Made by a program: the position numbers and the translations under genes. Below the pieces are notes generated by a model that was given only the letters and a program-made list of their open reading frames with translations, was not told the DNA's origin and made no database searches. From assembly GCF_902498065.1 (NCBI RefSeq), contig NZ_CABVIR010000009.1, positions 62,001-126,000 of the forward strand: 64,000 nucleotides of DNA, read 5' to 3'. This DNA comes from Pseudomonas fluorescens (GTDB lineage Bacteria; Pseudomonadota; Gammaproteobacteria; Pseudomonadales; Pseudomonadaceae). This document shows, piece after piece, positions 1-7,764 of this stretch (positions are counted from its first letter, which is position 1; each line of letters opens with the position of its first letter).

Positions 1-1
1 G

Positions 2-316
2 CAGCCAGCGATCCTTGATGCACAATGGCGTTTGATCGACCGCCGCGGCCAGGTTCGCGACAACCGCATCATTCATCTGCAGGAACAACACGCTGGCGGT
101 ACGGCGGCGCAAGTTCAGGCACAGGGTGTGTTGTTGCAGAAACTCGCCGAGCAACTGTCGGTAGCGCTCAAGCCGCTGGCTAACCAGCCACCGATTGCGG
201 AAGCGCCAAAAAAGCCGGCGTCCAAGCCCGCGGCACCGGCGGCGGAACAGGAAAAGCAGCCAAAGATCCCGATGGCTTCGCCGATCCGTACCGATATGGA
301 AGTGTTCAGGTTCTAA
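2..316 (+). CDS. C-terminal end of a PqiC/DUF330-like ABC transport auxiliary lipoprotein (5' end outside window)
   Basis: An open frame enters from the left edge and ends at a TAA at 314-316, leaving about 104 residues. The visible part begins with a QWRLIDRRGQV strand, then an HLQEQHAGGTAAQVQAQ segment and an amphipathic helix LLQKLAEQLSVALKPL. This order resembles the end of PqiC (DUF330) lipoproteins, which finish with a 'W-L-D-G' strand and a helix following an 'ALV-AQ-LL-LA' pattern. It ends in a low-complexity Pro/Ala/Lys tail (about residues 55-90), common in periplasmic lipoproteins. In the family, PqiC works with MlaD/PqiB proteins in lipid transport between the membranes. Upstream partners are not visible and the family call comes from pattern resemblance only, so another periplasmic protein is possible. 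Confidence 0.5.
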   Translation, partial: QPAILDAQWRLIDRRGQVRDNRIIHLQEQHAGGTAAQVQAQGVLLQKLAEQLSVALKPLANQPPIAEAPKKPASKPAAPAAEQEKQPKIPMASPIRTDMEVFRF

Positions 317-395
317 GCCTGGATTGATCCCCAGCAAAGCCCGCCATGTGCGGGCTTTGCTGTTTCTGCGGGTTGGATCTTCATTGGCTGTCCCG

Positions 396-482
396 GCCCC
401 ATCGCCAGCAGGCTGGCTCCCACATTGGATCTGTGGCGTACACATGTCCCCTGTGGGAGCCAGCCTGCTGGCGATGGGGCCA
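396..482. repeat. REPIN (paired REP palindromes), copy 1
   Basis: Two inverted REP-like units, GCCAGCAGGCTGGCTCCCACA at about 404-424 and its reverse complement at about 452-475, are separated by about 27 bp. It lies between two convergent genes. Both halves carry the same stem variant (GCCAGCAGGCTGGC). Confidence 0.85.
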
Positions 483-493
483 GAACAGGCAAC

Positions 494-532
494 AAAAAAC
501 CCGCAGACAATCTCTTGTCTGCGGGTTTTTTT
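494..532. terminator. Bidirectional rho-independent terminator
   Basis: An 11-bp perfect stem (500-510 with 515-525, CCCGCAGACAA) closes on a TCTC loop. It is flanked by AAAAAA on the left and TTTTTTT on the right, so it can stop transcription from both the PqiC-like gene and the convergent ahpA-like gene. Confidence 0.9.
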
Positions 533-548
533 ACAGCAGGGCTAAAAC

Positions 549-2060
549 TTACGCCCGACGTTCATGCATCCGCGCCAGTTGCCGCTCCAGCATCGATGGA
601 TAAGGCTCCATCAACCGCTCCACGCAACAAGCGCCCTCAGGACTGGCAATCGGACGGATCCGCGCGCGCTGGCGAATCAGCGCGTCGTCACCGATCTTGC
701 GCTCCACCAGCAGCAGATTGCGGCTGTGTTGCGACAGGGCCAGGGCGTCCTGGGCGGTTTCGGTGAGCAAGAGATCGATCTGGCTCAGACCGAACAGCTC
801 ATCGCCCAAGGTCAGGCCCAGCTGCAATTGCAGGGTGATGCCACTGTCCGCGACTTCGATCTGCAACTGATGGCCCAGTGCCCGCAACAGCTCGCCACAG
901 CAAATGGCGTTGGTCAGGTAGTCGTCGCCGCTGTCCTCGGTGTGAAACACCATCAGCGTGCTGCCATCGTTCAGGCTATGCAGTTCGCCCTCATAGAGCG
1001 AAGCGGCCTGGTCGAGGCAATCGCGATAGCGTTTGAGCAGTTCTTCCAGGCGCGCCCGGGGCAGGCGGCGCAGTTGATCCTGAGCGCCGAGCTGCACAGC
1101 CAGCACCGCGCTGTGTTGCGGCACGTTCGATACGGGCGCTCTGACGACTGCTTTCGCGGGTGTCGATTCGTCGCGCAAATCGGCAAATGCATCGTCATCC
1201 TCGTCTTCGACGGTGCTGACGATGTGCCGTGGCGCAGGTTTCAGACTGGCGACGGGGTTGGTCTCATCGAAACTCGGGTCGCGCAGGTTGCGCACTTCGA
1301 AGGCCGGATCGGCTTCTTCGTCGTAATCAACGTCGTCGAGCTCGGGTTCTGGCTCAGGCTCGGCCGGTTCCGGCGCGAAGTTGGCGTGCAGCTGGCGGGC
1401 CAGGTCGCCGATTTCATCCTGGCGGTCGGTGGCCGGGGTGTATTCATCGATATTGCGCAGCCACACGCGCAATTGCAGCAGAGGCGTGGAAATGTGTCGG
1501 CCCAGGCGCAGGCTCAGGGCCAGCGACAGCGCCAACAGAATCGCACTCAAGATGCCCATGCTTTGCAGGCTGATGGTCATCGGTTGCTGGAACTGATCCA
1601 TGTCCAGGCTGATGCGCAATTGCCCGGCGGTCACGTCCTGGAAGGTGATCTTGCTCTGGTACATGCCCTCGGCTTCGCCCAGCAGGCTGTGCTTGGGACG
1701 CTGACCGGCTTCGGCGAGGATGCGGTTATCCACGCTGTAGATGGCGGCGTGGGCCACCAGCTTGTTCTTGGTCAGGTTATTGAGCAGCACGTTGAGGCTG
1801 AGGATGTCATTGGACACCAACAGCTCCGTGGCGGACGTGGCGGTCTGCGTGGTCAGGCTTTCGCCCAGGGCATCCGCCTGCTCGTGCATGGCCTGCTTGA
1901 ACTGCAAACCCATCACGCAGGCGTAGATCACCAGGGCCAGAGCGACCAGGATCACGTTATGGCTGGCGATGCGCAATGCAATCGGTACACGGCGGTGGCG
2001 CAGTGCACGGAAGATCAGCAGAAAGAAGTTATCGGTTTTTACTGGCGTGGGCCGGTTCAC
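549..2060 (-). CDS. AhpA/YtjB (SMP)-family inner-membrane protein
   Basis: The 503-aa protein has an N-terminal membrane helix at about residues 30-52 (ILVALALVIYACVMGL). A predicted periplasmic stretch of about 110 residues follows, with TSATELLVSNDILSLNVLLNNL, characteristic of the YtjB/SMP family. A second helix (about 165-185, ILSAILLALSLALSLRLGRHISTPL) leads into a HAMP-like entry. The cytoplasmic part has a long acidic low-complexity linker (EPAEPEPEPELDDVDYDEEADP) and a C-terminal globular half starting about residue 300 that resembles a degenerate nucleotide-cyclase or sensor fold. It sits back-to-back with serB, as smp does in enterobacteria. The exact function is not established; two helices flanking a periplasmic loop suggest a sensor-like topology. 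Confidence 0.75.
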   Translation of the reverse strand: MNRPTPVKTDNFFLLIFRALRHRRVPIALRIASHNVILVALALVIYACVMGLQFKQAMHEQADALGESLTTQTATSATELLVSNDILSLNVLLNNLTKNKLVAHAAIYSVDNRILAEAGQRPKHSLLGEAEGMYQSKITFQDVTAGQLRISLDMDQFQQPMTISLQSMGILSAILLALSLALSLRLGRHISTPLLQLRVWLRNIDEYTPATDRQDEIGDLARQLHANFAPEPAEPEPEPELDDVDYDEEADPAFEVRNLRDPSFDETNPVASLKPAPRHIVSTVEDEDDDAFADLRDESTPAKAVVRAPVSNVPQHSAVLAVQLGAQDQLRRLPRARLEELLKRYRDCLDQAASLYEGELHSLNDGSTLMVFHTEDSGDDYLTNAICCGELLRALGHQLQIEVADSGITLQLQLGLTLGDELFGLSQIDLLLTETAQDALALSQHSRNLLLVERKIGDDALIRQRARIRPIASPEGACCVERLMEPYPSMLERQLARMHERRA

Positions 2061-2096
2061 TTGAGCTCGGCTCTTTTGTCCGTGAAGTTGACGCGC

Positions 2097-2124
2097 AGTA
2101 TAGCGACAGGCCCTAGACCGGCAA
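2097..2124 (-). promoter_or_regulatory. Sigma-70 promoter for the ahpA/ytjB-like gene
   Basis: On the minus strand, TTGCCG (2119-2124) is followed after 16 bp by TATACT (2097-2102), about 30 bp upstream of the start codon at 2060. On the plus strand a TAGAAT box at 2160-2165 could serve serB, but no good -35 goes with it. Confidence 0.6.
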
Positions 2125-2195
2125 AGCGCTCACGGTGCCCGATGGTCACTGAAAGTGGGTAGAATGCGGTTTTTTTCCACCTGCGGGGGTGCGCC

Positions 2196-3410
2196 TTGCG
2201 CGAAATCGTCCTGATAAACATCACGGGAGTCGACCGTCCGGGTCTGACTGCGGCCATTACCGGTGTTCTGGCCCAGGGTGGTGTGAACATTCTCGACATC
2301 GGTCAGGCGGTGATCCACGACACCCTGTCGTTCGGCATCCTGGTTGAAATTCCTGGCACCGAGCAAGGCCAGTCGGTGCTCAAGGACATTCTGTTCAAGG
2401 GCTATGAACTTGACCAGCAGGTGCGTTTCACGCCGGTGTCCGAAGAAGATTACCAGCAGTGGGTCGGCAATCAGGGCAAGAAGCGCCACATCGTGACGCT
2501 ATTGACCCGCAAAGTGACTGCCGGGCAATTGCAGGCTGTGAGCTCGATCACCGCCAAATATGGCCTGAACATCGACCACATCGATCGTTTGTCCGGGCGC
2601 ATGCCGCTGGACACCCCGGCTGACAAGGGCAAGGGCTGCATCGAGTTTTCTGTGCGCGGCGAAGCGGCTGATCCGCAAGCGCTGCGGGCGGAATTCCTCA
2701 GCGTCGCCCAGGAATTGAACGTCGACATCGCCTTCCAGGAAGACTCGCTGTTCCGCCGTAATCGCCGCCTGGCGGTGTTTGACATGGACTCGACGCTGAT
2801 CGAAGCCGAGGTGATCGACGAGCTGGCCAAGGCGGCGGGCGTGGGCGATCAGGTGTCTGAAATCACCGAGCGGGCAATGGCCGGCGAACTGGATTTCCGC
2901 GCCAGCTTCAAGGAACGCCTGGCCTTGCTCAAAGGGCTGGACGTCAGCGTGCTGGACTCGATCGGTGCTTCGCTGCGCCTGACCGAAGGCGCCGAAACCC
3001 TGTTCGCCGAGCTCAAGCGTCTGGGCTACAAGACCGCGATTCTGTCGGGCGGTTTCACCTACTTCGCCAAGCAATTGCAGGCCAAGTTGGGCATCGACTA
3101 CGTGTTCGCCAATGAACTGGAAGTGGTCGATGGCAAGGTTACCGGCGTGGCGGTCGAACCGATCGTCGATGCCCAGCGCAAGGCGGACCTGCTGAAGGAG
3201 CTGGCGCACAAGGAAGGTTTGCGTCTGGAACAGACCATTGCGGTCGGAGACGGCGCCAATGATTTGCCGATGCTGGCGATTGCCGGGTTGGGCGTGGCGT
3301 TCCGCGCCAAGCCGCTGGTCAAGCAGTCGGCGAAGCAGGCGATTTCCACGCTGGGGCTGGATGGCGTGCTGTACCTGCTGGGCTTTCGGGATCGTGACGG
3401 GCAGCTCTGA
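2196..3410 (+). CDS. serB: Phosphoserine phosphatase SerB
   Basis: A cytoplasmic HAD-superfamily enzyme catalysing the last step of serine biosynthesis, O-phospho-L-serine to L-serine. The 404-aa protein starts with two tandem ACT regulatory domains (about residues 4-80 and 97-180), followed by the HAD phosphatase core. HAD motif I is FDMDST at 195-200, with Asp196 as nucleophile and Asp198 as acid/base; motif II is LSGG around 283-286; motif IV is GDGANDLPM at 351-359. The start is TTG at 2196: it gives the expected N-terminus MREIVLINITG, and no in-frame ATG lies between the upstream stop and the first ACT strand. The two-ACT architecture is usual for Pseudomonas. A REPIN lies just downstream and no classical terminator is visible. 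Confidence 0.97.
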   Translation: MREIVLINITGVDRPGLTAAITGVLAQGGVNILDIGQAVIHDTLSFGILVEIPGTEQGQSVLKDILFKGYELDQQVRFTPVSEEDYQQWVGNQGKKRHIVTLLTRKVTAGQLQAVSSITAKYGLNIDHIDRLSGRMPLDTPADKGKGCIEFSVRGEAADPQALRAEFLSVAQELNVDIAFQEDSLFRRNRRLAVFDMDSTLIEAEVIDELAKAAGVGDQVSEITERAMAGELDFRASFKERLALLKGLDVSVLDSIGASLRLTEGAETLFAELKRLGYKTAILSGGFTYFAKQLQAKLGIDYVFANELEVVDGKVTGVAVEPIVDAQRKADLLKELAHKEGLRLEQTIAVGDGANDLPMLAIAGLGVAFRAKPLVKQSAKQAISTLGLDGVLYLLGFRDRDGQL

Positions 3411-3429
3411 AATCTCGGCTGCCTGATCG

Positions 3430-3530
3430 GGCCCTGTCGCGGGCAAGCCCGCTCCCAGAGTGACGCCTGCGAGTACAAAATTTGTACACGATGGAGATCC
3501 CTGTGGGAGCGGGCAAGCCCGCGATGGCGG
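3430..3530. repeat. REPIN, copy 2
   Basis: Inverted units GCGGGCAAGCCCGCTCCCA (about 3438-3457) and TGGGAGCGGGCAAGCCCGC (about 3503-3522) lie between the convergent serB and PilZ-like genes. Both halves share the stem variant GCGGGCAAGCCCGC. Confidence 0.85.
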
Positions 3531-3554
3531 CACCGCGGTCTTAAGGTTTCACCC

Positions 3555-5342
3555 TCAAAGCGTCTTCCACAACGAATCAAATTCCTCCTCAATACCCACC
3601 ACGCCGCTCCCCGCGGCGTTGTCGTTTCTGGCCACCTCCAGCGAACGATAGGCGAACTGATTGAAGCTGTTGGTGCTCGCCACCCGCCGATCCAGGCCGG
3701 CCCGGCGCTCGTCACCGTTGGTGTTGATCAACACCTTGTGGCCTTCCTGGAATGGCAGTCGCGGGGCGAGCAGGGTGGCCGGCAAATCTATCGCGCTGAT
3801 GGCCGGCAACAACAGGCCGCGCAGGTAGTGACTGTGATCGTCACGGGTGCGCACCAGTTGCAGGCCGCAAGGTTCGGCGTAAGGCGCGACTTGTTCGAGG
3901 CCCATTTGCGTTCCGCCACCGCGAACCTGACGAATCCAGCGCACCACGGCAATGCTCCAGCCTGCCCCCGCCGTGTCCTCGATGCCGACCATCTCGCCAG
4001 CCTGTAACTCGGCCGGCACTGCGCCGGGCCAGGCCAGGCAATACCCGCCCGGGCTGTGATTGATCACGGACAGGGTGTAGGTCGGAAAGTGGCGGTTACG
4101 GTCGGAGGCTTCGTGACTGTCGTCATTCTGCATTTGCGGGTATTCGATTTCTTCGTAGGGCAGCAGCGCATCGGCAGTGCCGTGGGGCGCCGCGTCGAAG
4201 GCATGGCTCCATTGGTCTTTTTCCCGGTGCGCGGGCGACGTCGCCGTGAACTGCGCACGACGGACGCCGGGATTTTTCAGGATTTCGCTGAACGGGCGTT
4301 GCCCGCCCAGATAGAAGTGCAGCGCGCTCATGCCCACGCACAAGGTCAAGCTGCCCTGACTGGCGGTGCGCTGGAAGCTGCGTTCGACCGCCTGGCCCCA
4401 CGCGGCACTCAAGTGTTGCAGCGTATCCAGGCTCAGACCCGCCGGCACCGGGAGTGGCGACGTGCTGTCGGTTTTTTGCAAATGGGCCTCGATGGCCGCG
4501 ACCAGCTGCTGCGGATCGAGTCCCAGCAAGCTCTCCTGTTGTTCGGGACGGAATTTCGAGCGATAACGCGGTCCGATATCGAGCTCCGGGGCGACGGCGA
4601 ATAATCCATCGGCCGGCCTTTGCGGTTGCAGCTTGACCCATTTGCTCCACGGCTCCAGCACTTCGGCGAGCCGCGCGATCTGGTTCTGGCGCAGTTGATT
4701 GCAACGTGCGGCGCCCAGTAGCAGGGCGACTACGTAAGTCTGTTCGATGCTCAGGTTTTGCGTCTGGCTCGCCAAATCATCGCGCAGGTTCAGATGCTGC
4801 AGCCGATGGGCACAGGCGATTCGGTACAGCTGATGCAACTCCAGCCACACACCTTCCGGTACCGGGCAATAGAGTTGGGTGGCGCGGGTCAGCGGCCCGT
4901 TAAGGCAATGCATCGCACGTTGCAGCGCCTGGGCCAGCAGCGGCGCGCGGTCCTTGCTGAAGCGTGGCGTGATACGTACGACGATTTGTTTGTAGCCGAT
5001 CGCCAAATGGCTTTGCAGCGCCTGGCAGAGGTTGGCGATCTTGCGTGAACGCTCGTCGAGGACAATCGACTGATGAAGGAAATGCCGCTCCAGGTGTTTG
5101 CAGACGTAATACACCTCGGGCCTTAACAGTTCGAGCATTTGCAGGCGATTGTCGCTGGGTGTCAGCAACTGGTTCAGTTCGCTCAAGCCTTGATAGAGCT
5201 GGCGAGCGGTTTCGCCGATGTTGGCTTTGGGCAGGTTGGCAATCCAGCGCTTGAGGTCGCGCGGGGTGGCTTCACAGAACGACAGACGCAGCTGTGCGGG
5301 GACAGGGGCGCGGAGCAGGAGGTGAGGACTGGTCTCATTCAT
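3555..5342 (-). CDS. PilZ-like domain protein, putative c-di-GMP effector
   Basis: The 595-aa cytoplasmic protein has no signal peptide or membrane helix. Residues 1-400 are helical with no recognised domain (FCEATPRDLKRWIANLPKAN near the N-terminus). About residues 415-520 look like a PilZ barrel: RNRH, then NHSPGGYCLAWPG with N428-H-S-P-G-G433 in place of the canonical D/NxSxxG motif, then GEMVGIEDT and WSIAVVRWIRQ ending in MGLEQV. The basic RxxxR loop is only partly conserved (SDRNRH), so c-di-GMP binding is plausible but not certain. The last 75 residues are unassigned. It is transcribed alone, away from the lectin gene. It is often annotated in Pseudomonas under vague names; the PilZ reading is my inference from the motif. 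Confidence 0.6.
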   Translation of the reverse strand: MNETSPHLLLRAPVPAQLRLSFCEATPRDLKRWIANLPKANIGETARQLYQGLSELNQLLTPSDNRLQMLELLRPEVYYVCKHLERHFLHQSIVLDERSRKIANLCQALQSHLAIGYKQIVVRITPRFSKDRAPLLAQALQRAMHCLNGPLTRATQLYCPVPEGVWLELHQLYRIACAHRLQHLNLRDDLASQTQNLSIEQTYVVALLLGAARCNQLRQNQIARLAEVLEPWSKWVKLQPQRPADGLFAVAPELDIGPRYRSKFRPEQQESLLGLDPQQLVAAIEAHLQKTDSTSPLPVPAGLSLDTLQHLSAAWGQAVERSFQRTASQGSLTLCVGMSALHFYLGGQRPFSEILKNPGVRRAQFTATSPAHREKDQWSHAFDAAPHGTADALLPYEEIEYPQMQNDDSHEASDRNRHFPTYTLSVINHSPGGYCLAWPGAVPAELQAGEMVGIEDTAGAGWSIAVVRWIRQVRGGGTQMGLEQVAPYAEPCGLQLVRTRDDHSHYLRGLLLPAISAIDLPATLLAPRLPFQEGHKVLINTNGDERRAGLDRRVASTNSFNQFAYRSLEVARNDNAAGSGVVGIEEEFDSLWKTL

Positions 5343-5446
5343 GCCGTGGACAAACTCCAGCCGGGAAATGGGCCGTCAATGACCTGACTGTAGCAGCAAT
5401 AACCTGTGGACGTGCGCGCTTACCCAGGTAGGCGCGGCGACCGTTT

Positions 5447-5492
5447 GTCTGTCAGCCGAGTGAGGTTCGGGTGTGCTACTAATCTGACAGAC
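5447..5492. promoter_or_regulatory. Spaced inverted repeat upstream of the lectin gene
   Basis: GTCTGTCAG at 5447-5455 is repeated in perfect inverted orientation as CTGACAGAC at 5484-5492, 28 bp apart, inside the 229-bp divergent intergenic region. It may be an operator pair for the lectin gene starting at 5572. No convincing -35/-10 pair was found nearby, although TGCTACTAAT at about 5474-5483 could be an extended -10. Confidence 0.35.
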
Positions 5493-5571
5493 GTGCGACT
5501 GGATACGCACGGTCGTACGGCCTGCTGCCTGTGCCGGGCAGGTCTCTCGTAACTTCAAGGAGATGAAGTTT

Positions 5572-5973
5572 ATGTCTAGATACGTAGTGGCAAATCAATG
5601 GGGCGGTAGTTCTGCACCCTGGCATCCGGGCGGAGACTGGACGTTAGGCGCGCGGGACAACCAGAAGGTTGTCGCCATCGACATCAGGTCGAGCGATGGC
5701 GGCAAGAGCTTCACCGGTACCATGACGTACTCGGGTGAAGGTCCCATTGGCTTCAAGGCTCAGCGCACGGGCCAGAACCAGTACAACGTTGAAAATCAGT
5801 GGGGCGGCAACGACGCTCCATGGCATCCGGGTGGCAAGTGGGTCATCGGAGGCCGGGACAATCAGAACGTTGTCGCGTTGAGCGTGACCTCCAGTGATGG
5901 AGGGAAAAACCTCAGTGGCACCAATACCTACGCCAACGAAGGACCGATCGGCTTTCGCGGGCAGATAGAGTAA
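5572..5973 (+). CDS. OAA-family mannan-binding lectin, two tandem repeats
   Basis: The 133-aa protein is made of two homologous repeats of about 67 residues. Each has NQWGG..APWHPGG.W..G.RDNQ.VV, then SSDGGK..(S/T)GT.TY..EGPIGF. This is the signature of the Oscillatoria agardhii agglutinin family, and the sequence is very close to the lectin described from P. fluorescens Pf0-1, which binds high-mannose glycans. There is no signal peptide, as in other members. The start at 5572 is preferred over an in-frame ATG at 5563 because AAGGAG (5557-5562) lies 9 bp upstream of 5572 and abuts 5563. It is monocistronic and flanked by the upstream inverted repeat and a downstream hairpin. Its natural target and role in Pseudomonas are not known. 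Confidence 0.92.
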   Translation: MSRYVVANQWGGSSAPWHPGGDWTLGARDNQKVVAIDIRSSDGGKSFTGTMTYSGEGPIGFKAQRTGQNQYNVENQWGGNDAPWHPGGKWVIGGRDNQNVVALSVTSSDGGKNLSGTNTYANEGPIGFRGQIE

Positions 5974-5993
5974 CGGCACCATCGAAATGTCCG

Positions 5994-6017
5994 ACCCCAC
6001 GAAGACGTTCGTGGGGT
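5994..6017. terminator. Hairpin between convergent lectin and psd genes
   Basis: CCCCACGAA (5995-6003) pairs with TTCGTGGGG (6008-6016) over a 4-nt loop, with an extra A-T pair outside. There is no clean U-tract, so efficiency is uncertain. Confidence 0.55.
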
Positions 6018-6030
6018 TCGGATCAGGAGA

Positions 6031-6891
6031 TCAGGCTTTTGGCAGGCCCATGCCCTGGCCCATCTGCACCGGCGAACCGGCCGCCAGCTCTTCAGCCCAC
6101 TGCACTTGATCAGGCCCGAACAGCACAACAGCCGTCGAACCCAGCTTGAAACGACCCAGTTCCGCACCTTTTTCCAGGTGGATCGGCGCACGAGCCGCTT
6201 CGTCGTAGCGGAAGGTTTTCAGCTCGCGCTTCGGTGGCGTCACCAAACCCGCCCACACGGTTTCGATCGACGCCACAATCATCGCGCCCACCAGCACCAC
6301 GGCCATCGGCCCGCGCTCGGTGTCGAAAATGCACGCCACACGTTCGTTGCGGGCAAACAATTCCGGAACGTTTTCAGCGGTGGTCTGGTTGACCGAGAAG
6401 ATCCGGCCCGGAATGTAGACCATCTCGCGCAAGGTGCCGGCCAGCGGCATGTGCACGCGGTGGTAGTCCTTCGGCGACAGGTAAATGGTCGCGAAATCCC
6501 CGCCCATGAACGGCGCTGCGTTGGCCGCGTCACCGCCCAGCAATTCCAGAACGCTGAAACTGTGGCCCTTGGCCTGGAACACGCGACCGTGTTCGATCGG
6601 CCCGAGCTGGCTGACCGCGCCGTCGGCCGGGCTGAGGATCGCGCCCGGGGTTTCGTCCAGCGGACGAGCGCCGTCTTTCAGCGCGCGGGTGAAGAACGCG
6701 TTGAAGTGCTCGTAAGCCGTCAGGTCTTCGACCAGTGCCTGGGACATGTCCACCTGATAACGCTTGGCGAACCACGCGGTGAACGCATTCTTGAACCAGC
6801 GTACGCGGCATTCGGCGATGCAGCCGGCCAGTCGCGAGAGCAAGTGGTGGGGCAGCAGGTATTGGCTGAGGATAAACAAACGCTTATTCAT
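6031..6891 (-). CDS. psd: Phosphatidylserine decarboxylase (proenzyme)
   Basis: This inner-membrane-associated pyruvoyl enzyme converts phosphatidylserine to phosphatidylethanolamine, the main Pseudomonas phospholipid. The 286-aa proenzyme has the self-cleavage motif LGST at 250-253; cleavage between Gly251 and Ser252 would give beta and alpha chains, with Ser252 becoming the pyruvoyl group. The conserved SPADG (Asp90) and YHRVHMP (His144, His147) elements of the Asp-His-Ser system are present. Length is normal for the short bacterial form. It lies 18 bp downstream of rhdA on the same strand and is probably co-transcribed with it. Confidence 0.97.
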   Translation of the reverse strand: MNKRLFILSQYLLPHHLLSRLAGCIAECRVRWFKNAFTAWFAKRYQVDMSQALVEDLTAYEHFNAFFTRALKDGARPLDETPGAILSPADGAVSQLGPIEHGRVFQAKGHSFSVLELLGGDAANAAPFMGGDFATIYLSPKDYHRVHMPLAGTLREMVYIPGRIFSVNQTTAENVPELFARNERVACIFDTERGPMAVVLVGAMIVASIETVWAGLVTPPKRELKTFRYDEAARAPIHLEKGAELGRFKLGSTAVVLFGPDQVQWAEELAAGSPVQMGQGMGLPKA

Positions 6892-6909
6892 TAACTGTCC
6901 TTAAAAACC

Positions 6910-7725
6910 TTAAATCTCTACAGGCGTATCGGGATGGTTACCCCATTCGCCCCAGGAGCCGGCGTAGCCTTTGACCCGCGGATAACCGAGGGACTTGGCC
7001 ACCAGATAGGTGAAGCCAGAACGGTGGTGAGTCTGGCAGTGGGTAATCACTTCTTTGTCTTTGCTGATCCCGAGTTGTTCGAGGATCTGTGGCATGTCGG
7101 TGCGGATGCGCAGGTTGCGCGCCCGGTCCATGCCCGCGGTCCACTCGAAATTGACCGCGCCGGGGATGTGTCCGCCCTTGGCCGCCAGGACTTTCTCGCC
7201 GGAGTACTCCAGCGGCCCGCGCGCGTCCCAGATCGCCAGGTCGGCGGCGCCGAGACGGCTTTGCAAGTATTCGCGGGTGGCGGTGGGTTCGTCGTGCAGG
7301 GTCAACGCAACCGGGCCGCCGACCGCGGGAGGGATCTGGATCGACATGGGCGAGCCTTCTGCCAGCCACGCCGTCAGACCGCCGTCGACATAGTGATACT
7401 TGCTGTGGCCGATGACGTCCAGCAGCCAGATAAAACGCCCGGCCCAACCGCCGCCTTCGTCGTCATACACGACGTAGACCGCATCGGGGTTGTGGCCCAA
7501 CTCACCGAACAGCGCCTCAAGAGCCGCTTGCGGCGGCATCAGGCCCGGCGCAGGTGGCTGGCCGAGTTGCGTGCGTTTCGGATCGACAAAGCGCGCACCG
7601 GGAATATGCCCTTCGGCGTAGCGGGCGCTGCTGGTCAGGTCCACCAGAATCAGATCGCGGGCGTCGAGGCGAGGGAGCAAGTCGCTCGGTTCGATCACCA
7701 GCGGCAAACCAGAGAAGTCAGACAT
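6910..7725 (-). CDS. rhdA: Thiosulfate sulfurtransferase (rhodanese RhdA type)
   Basis: A cytoplasmic enzyme that transfers sulfane sulfur from thiosulfate to cyanide or other thiophilic acceptors. The 271-aa protein has two rhodanese domains. The N-terminal one is inactive (about 10-125) and the C-terminal one (about 150-271) carries the active-site loop CQTHHRS with Cys230, the same position and loop as in Azotobacter RhdA. The start at 7725 (MSDFSGLPLV) is chosen over a longer frame because GGAG sits 7 bp upstream. It is the middle gene of the leftward set HDOD protein-rhdA-psd, with 39 bp and 18 bp spacers. Mercaptopyruvate sulfurtransferases share the fold, but their loop differs (CGSGVTA). 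Confidence 0.93.
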   Translation of the reverse strand: MSDFSGLPLVIEPSDLLPRLDARDLILVDLTSSARYAEGHIPGARFVDPKRTQLGQPPAPGLMPPQAALEALFGELGHNPDAVYVVYDDEGGGWAGRFIWLLDVIGHSKYHYVDGGLTAWLAEGSPMSIQIPPAVGGPVALTLHDEPTATREYLQSRLGAADLAIWDARGPLEYSGEKVLAAKGGHIPGAVNFEWTAGMDRARNLRIRTDMPQILEQLGISKDKEVITHCQTHHRSGFTYLVAKSLGYPRVKGYAGSWGEWGNHPDTPVEI

Positions 7726-7764
7726 GTGAGGTCTCCAGAGCACAAAGGGGGGGATTGTAGCGGG

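Noticed and set aside
396..482. Palindromic repeats considered as a CRISPR array
   Set aside because: The units are inverted pairs scattered singly between genes, without regularly spaced direct repeats or cas genes; they are REPINs.
564..2162. 532-codon open frame antisense to the ahpA/ytjB-like gene
   Set aside because: Glutamine/alanine-rich shadow frame; the opposite strand has clear membrane helices and family motifs.
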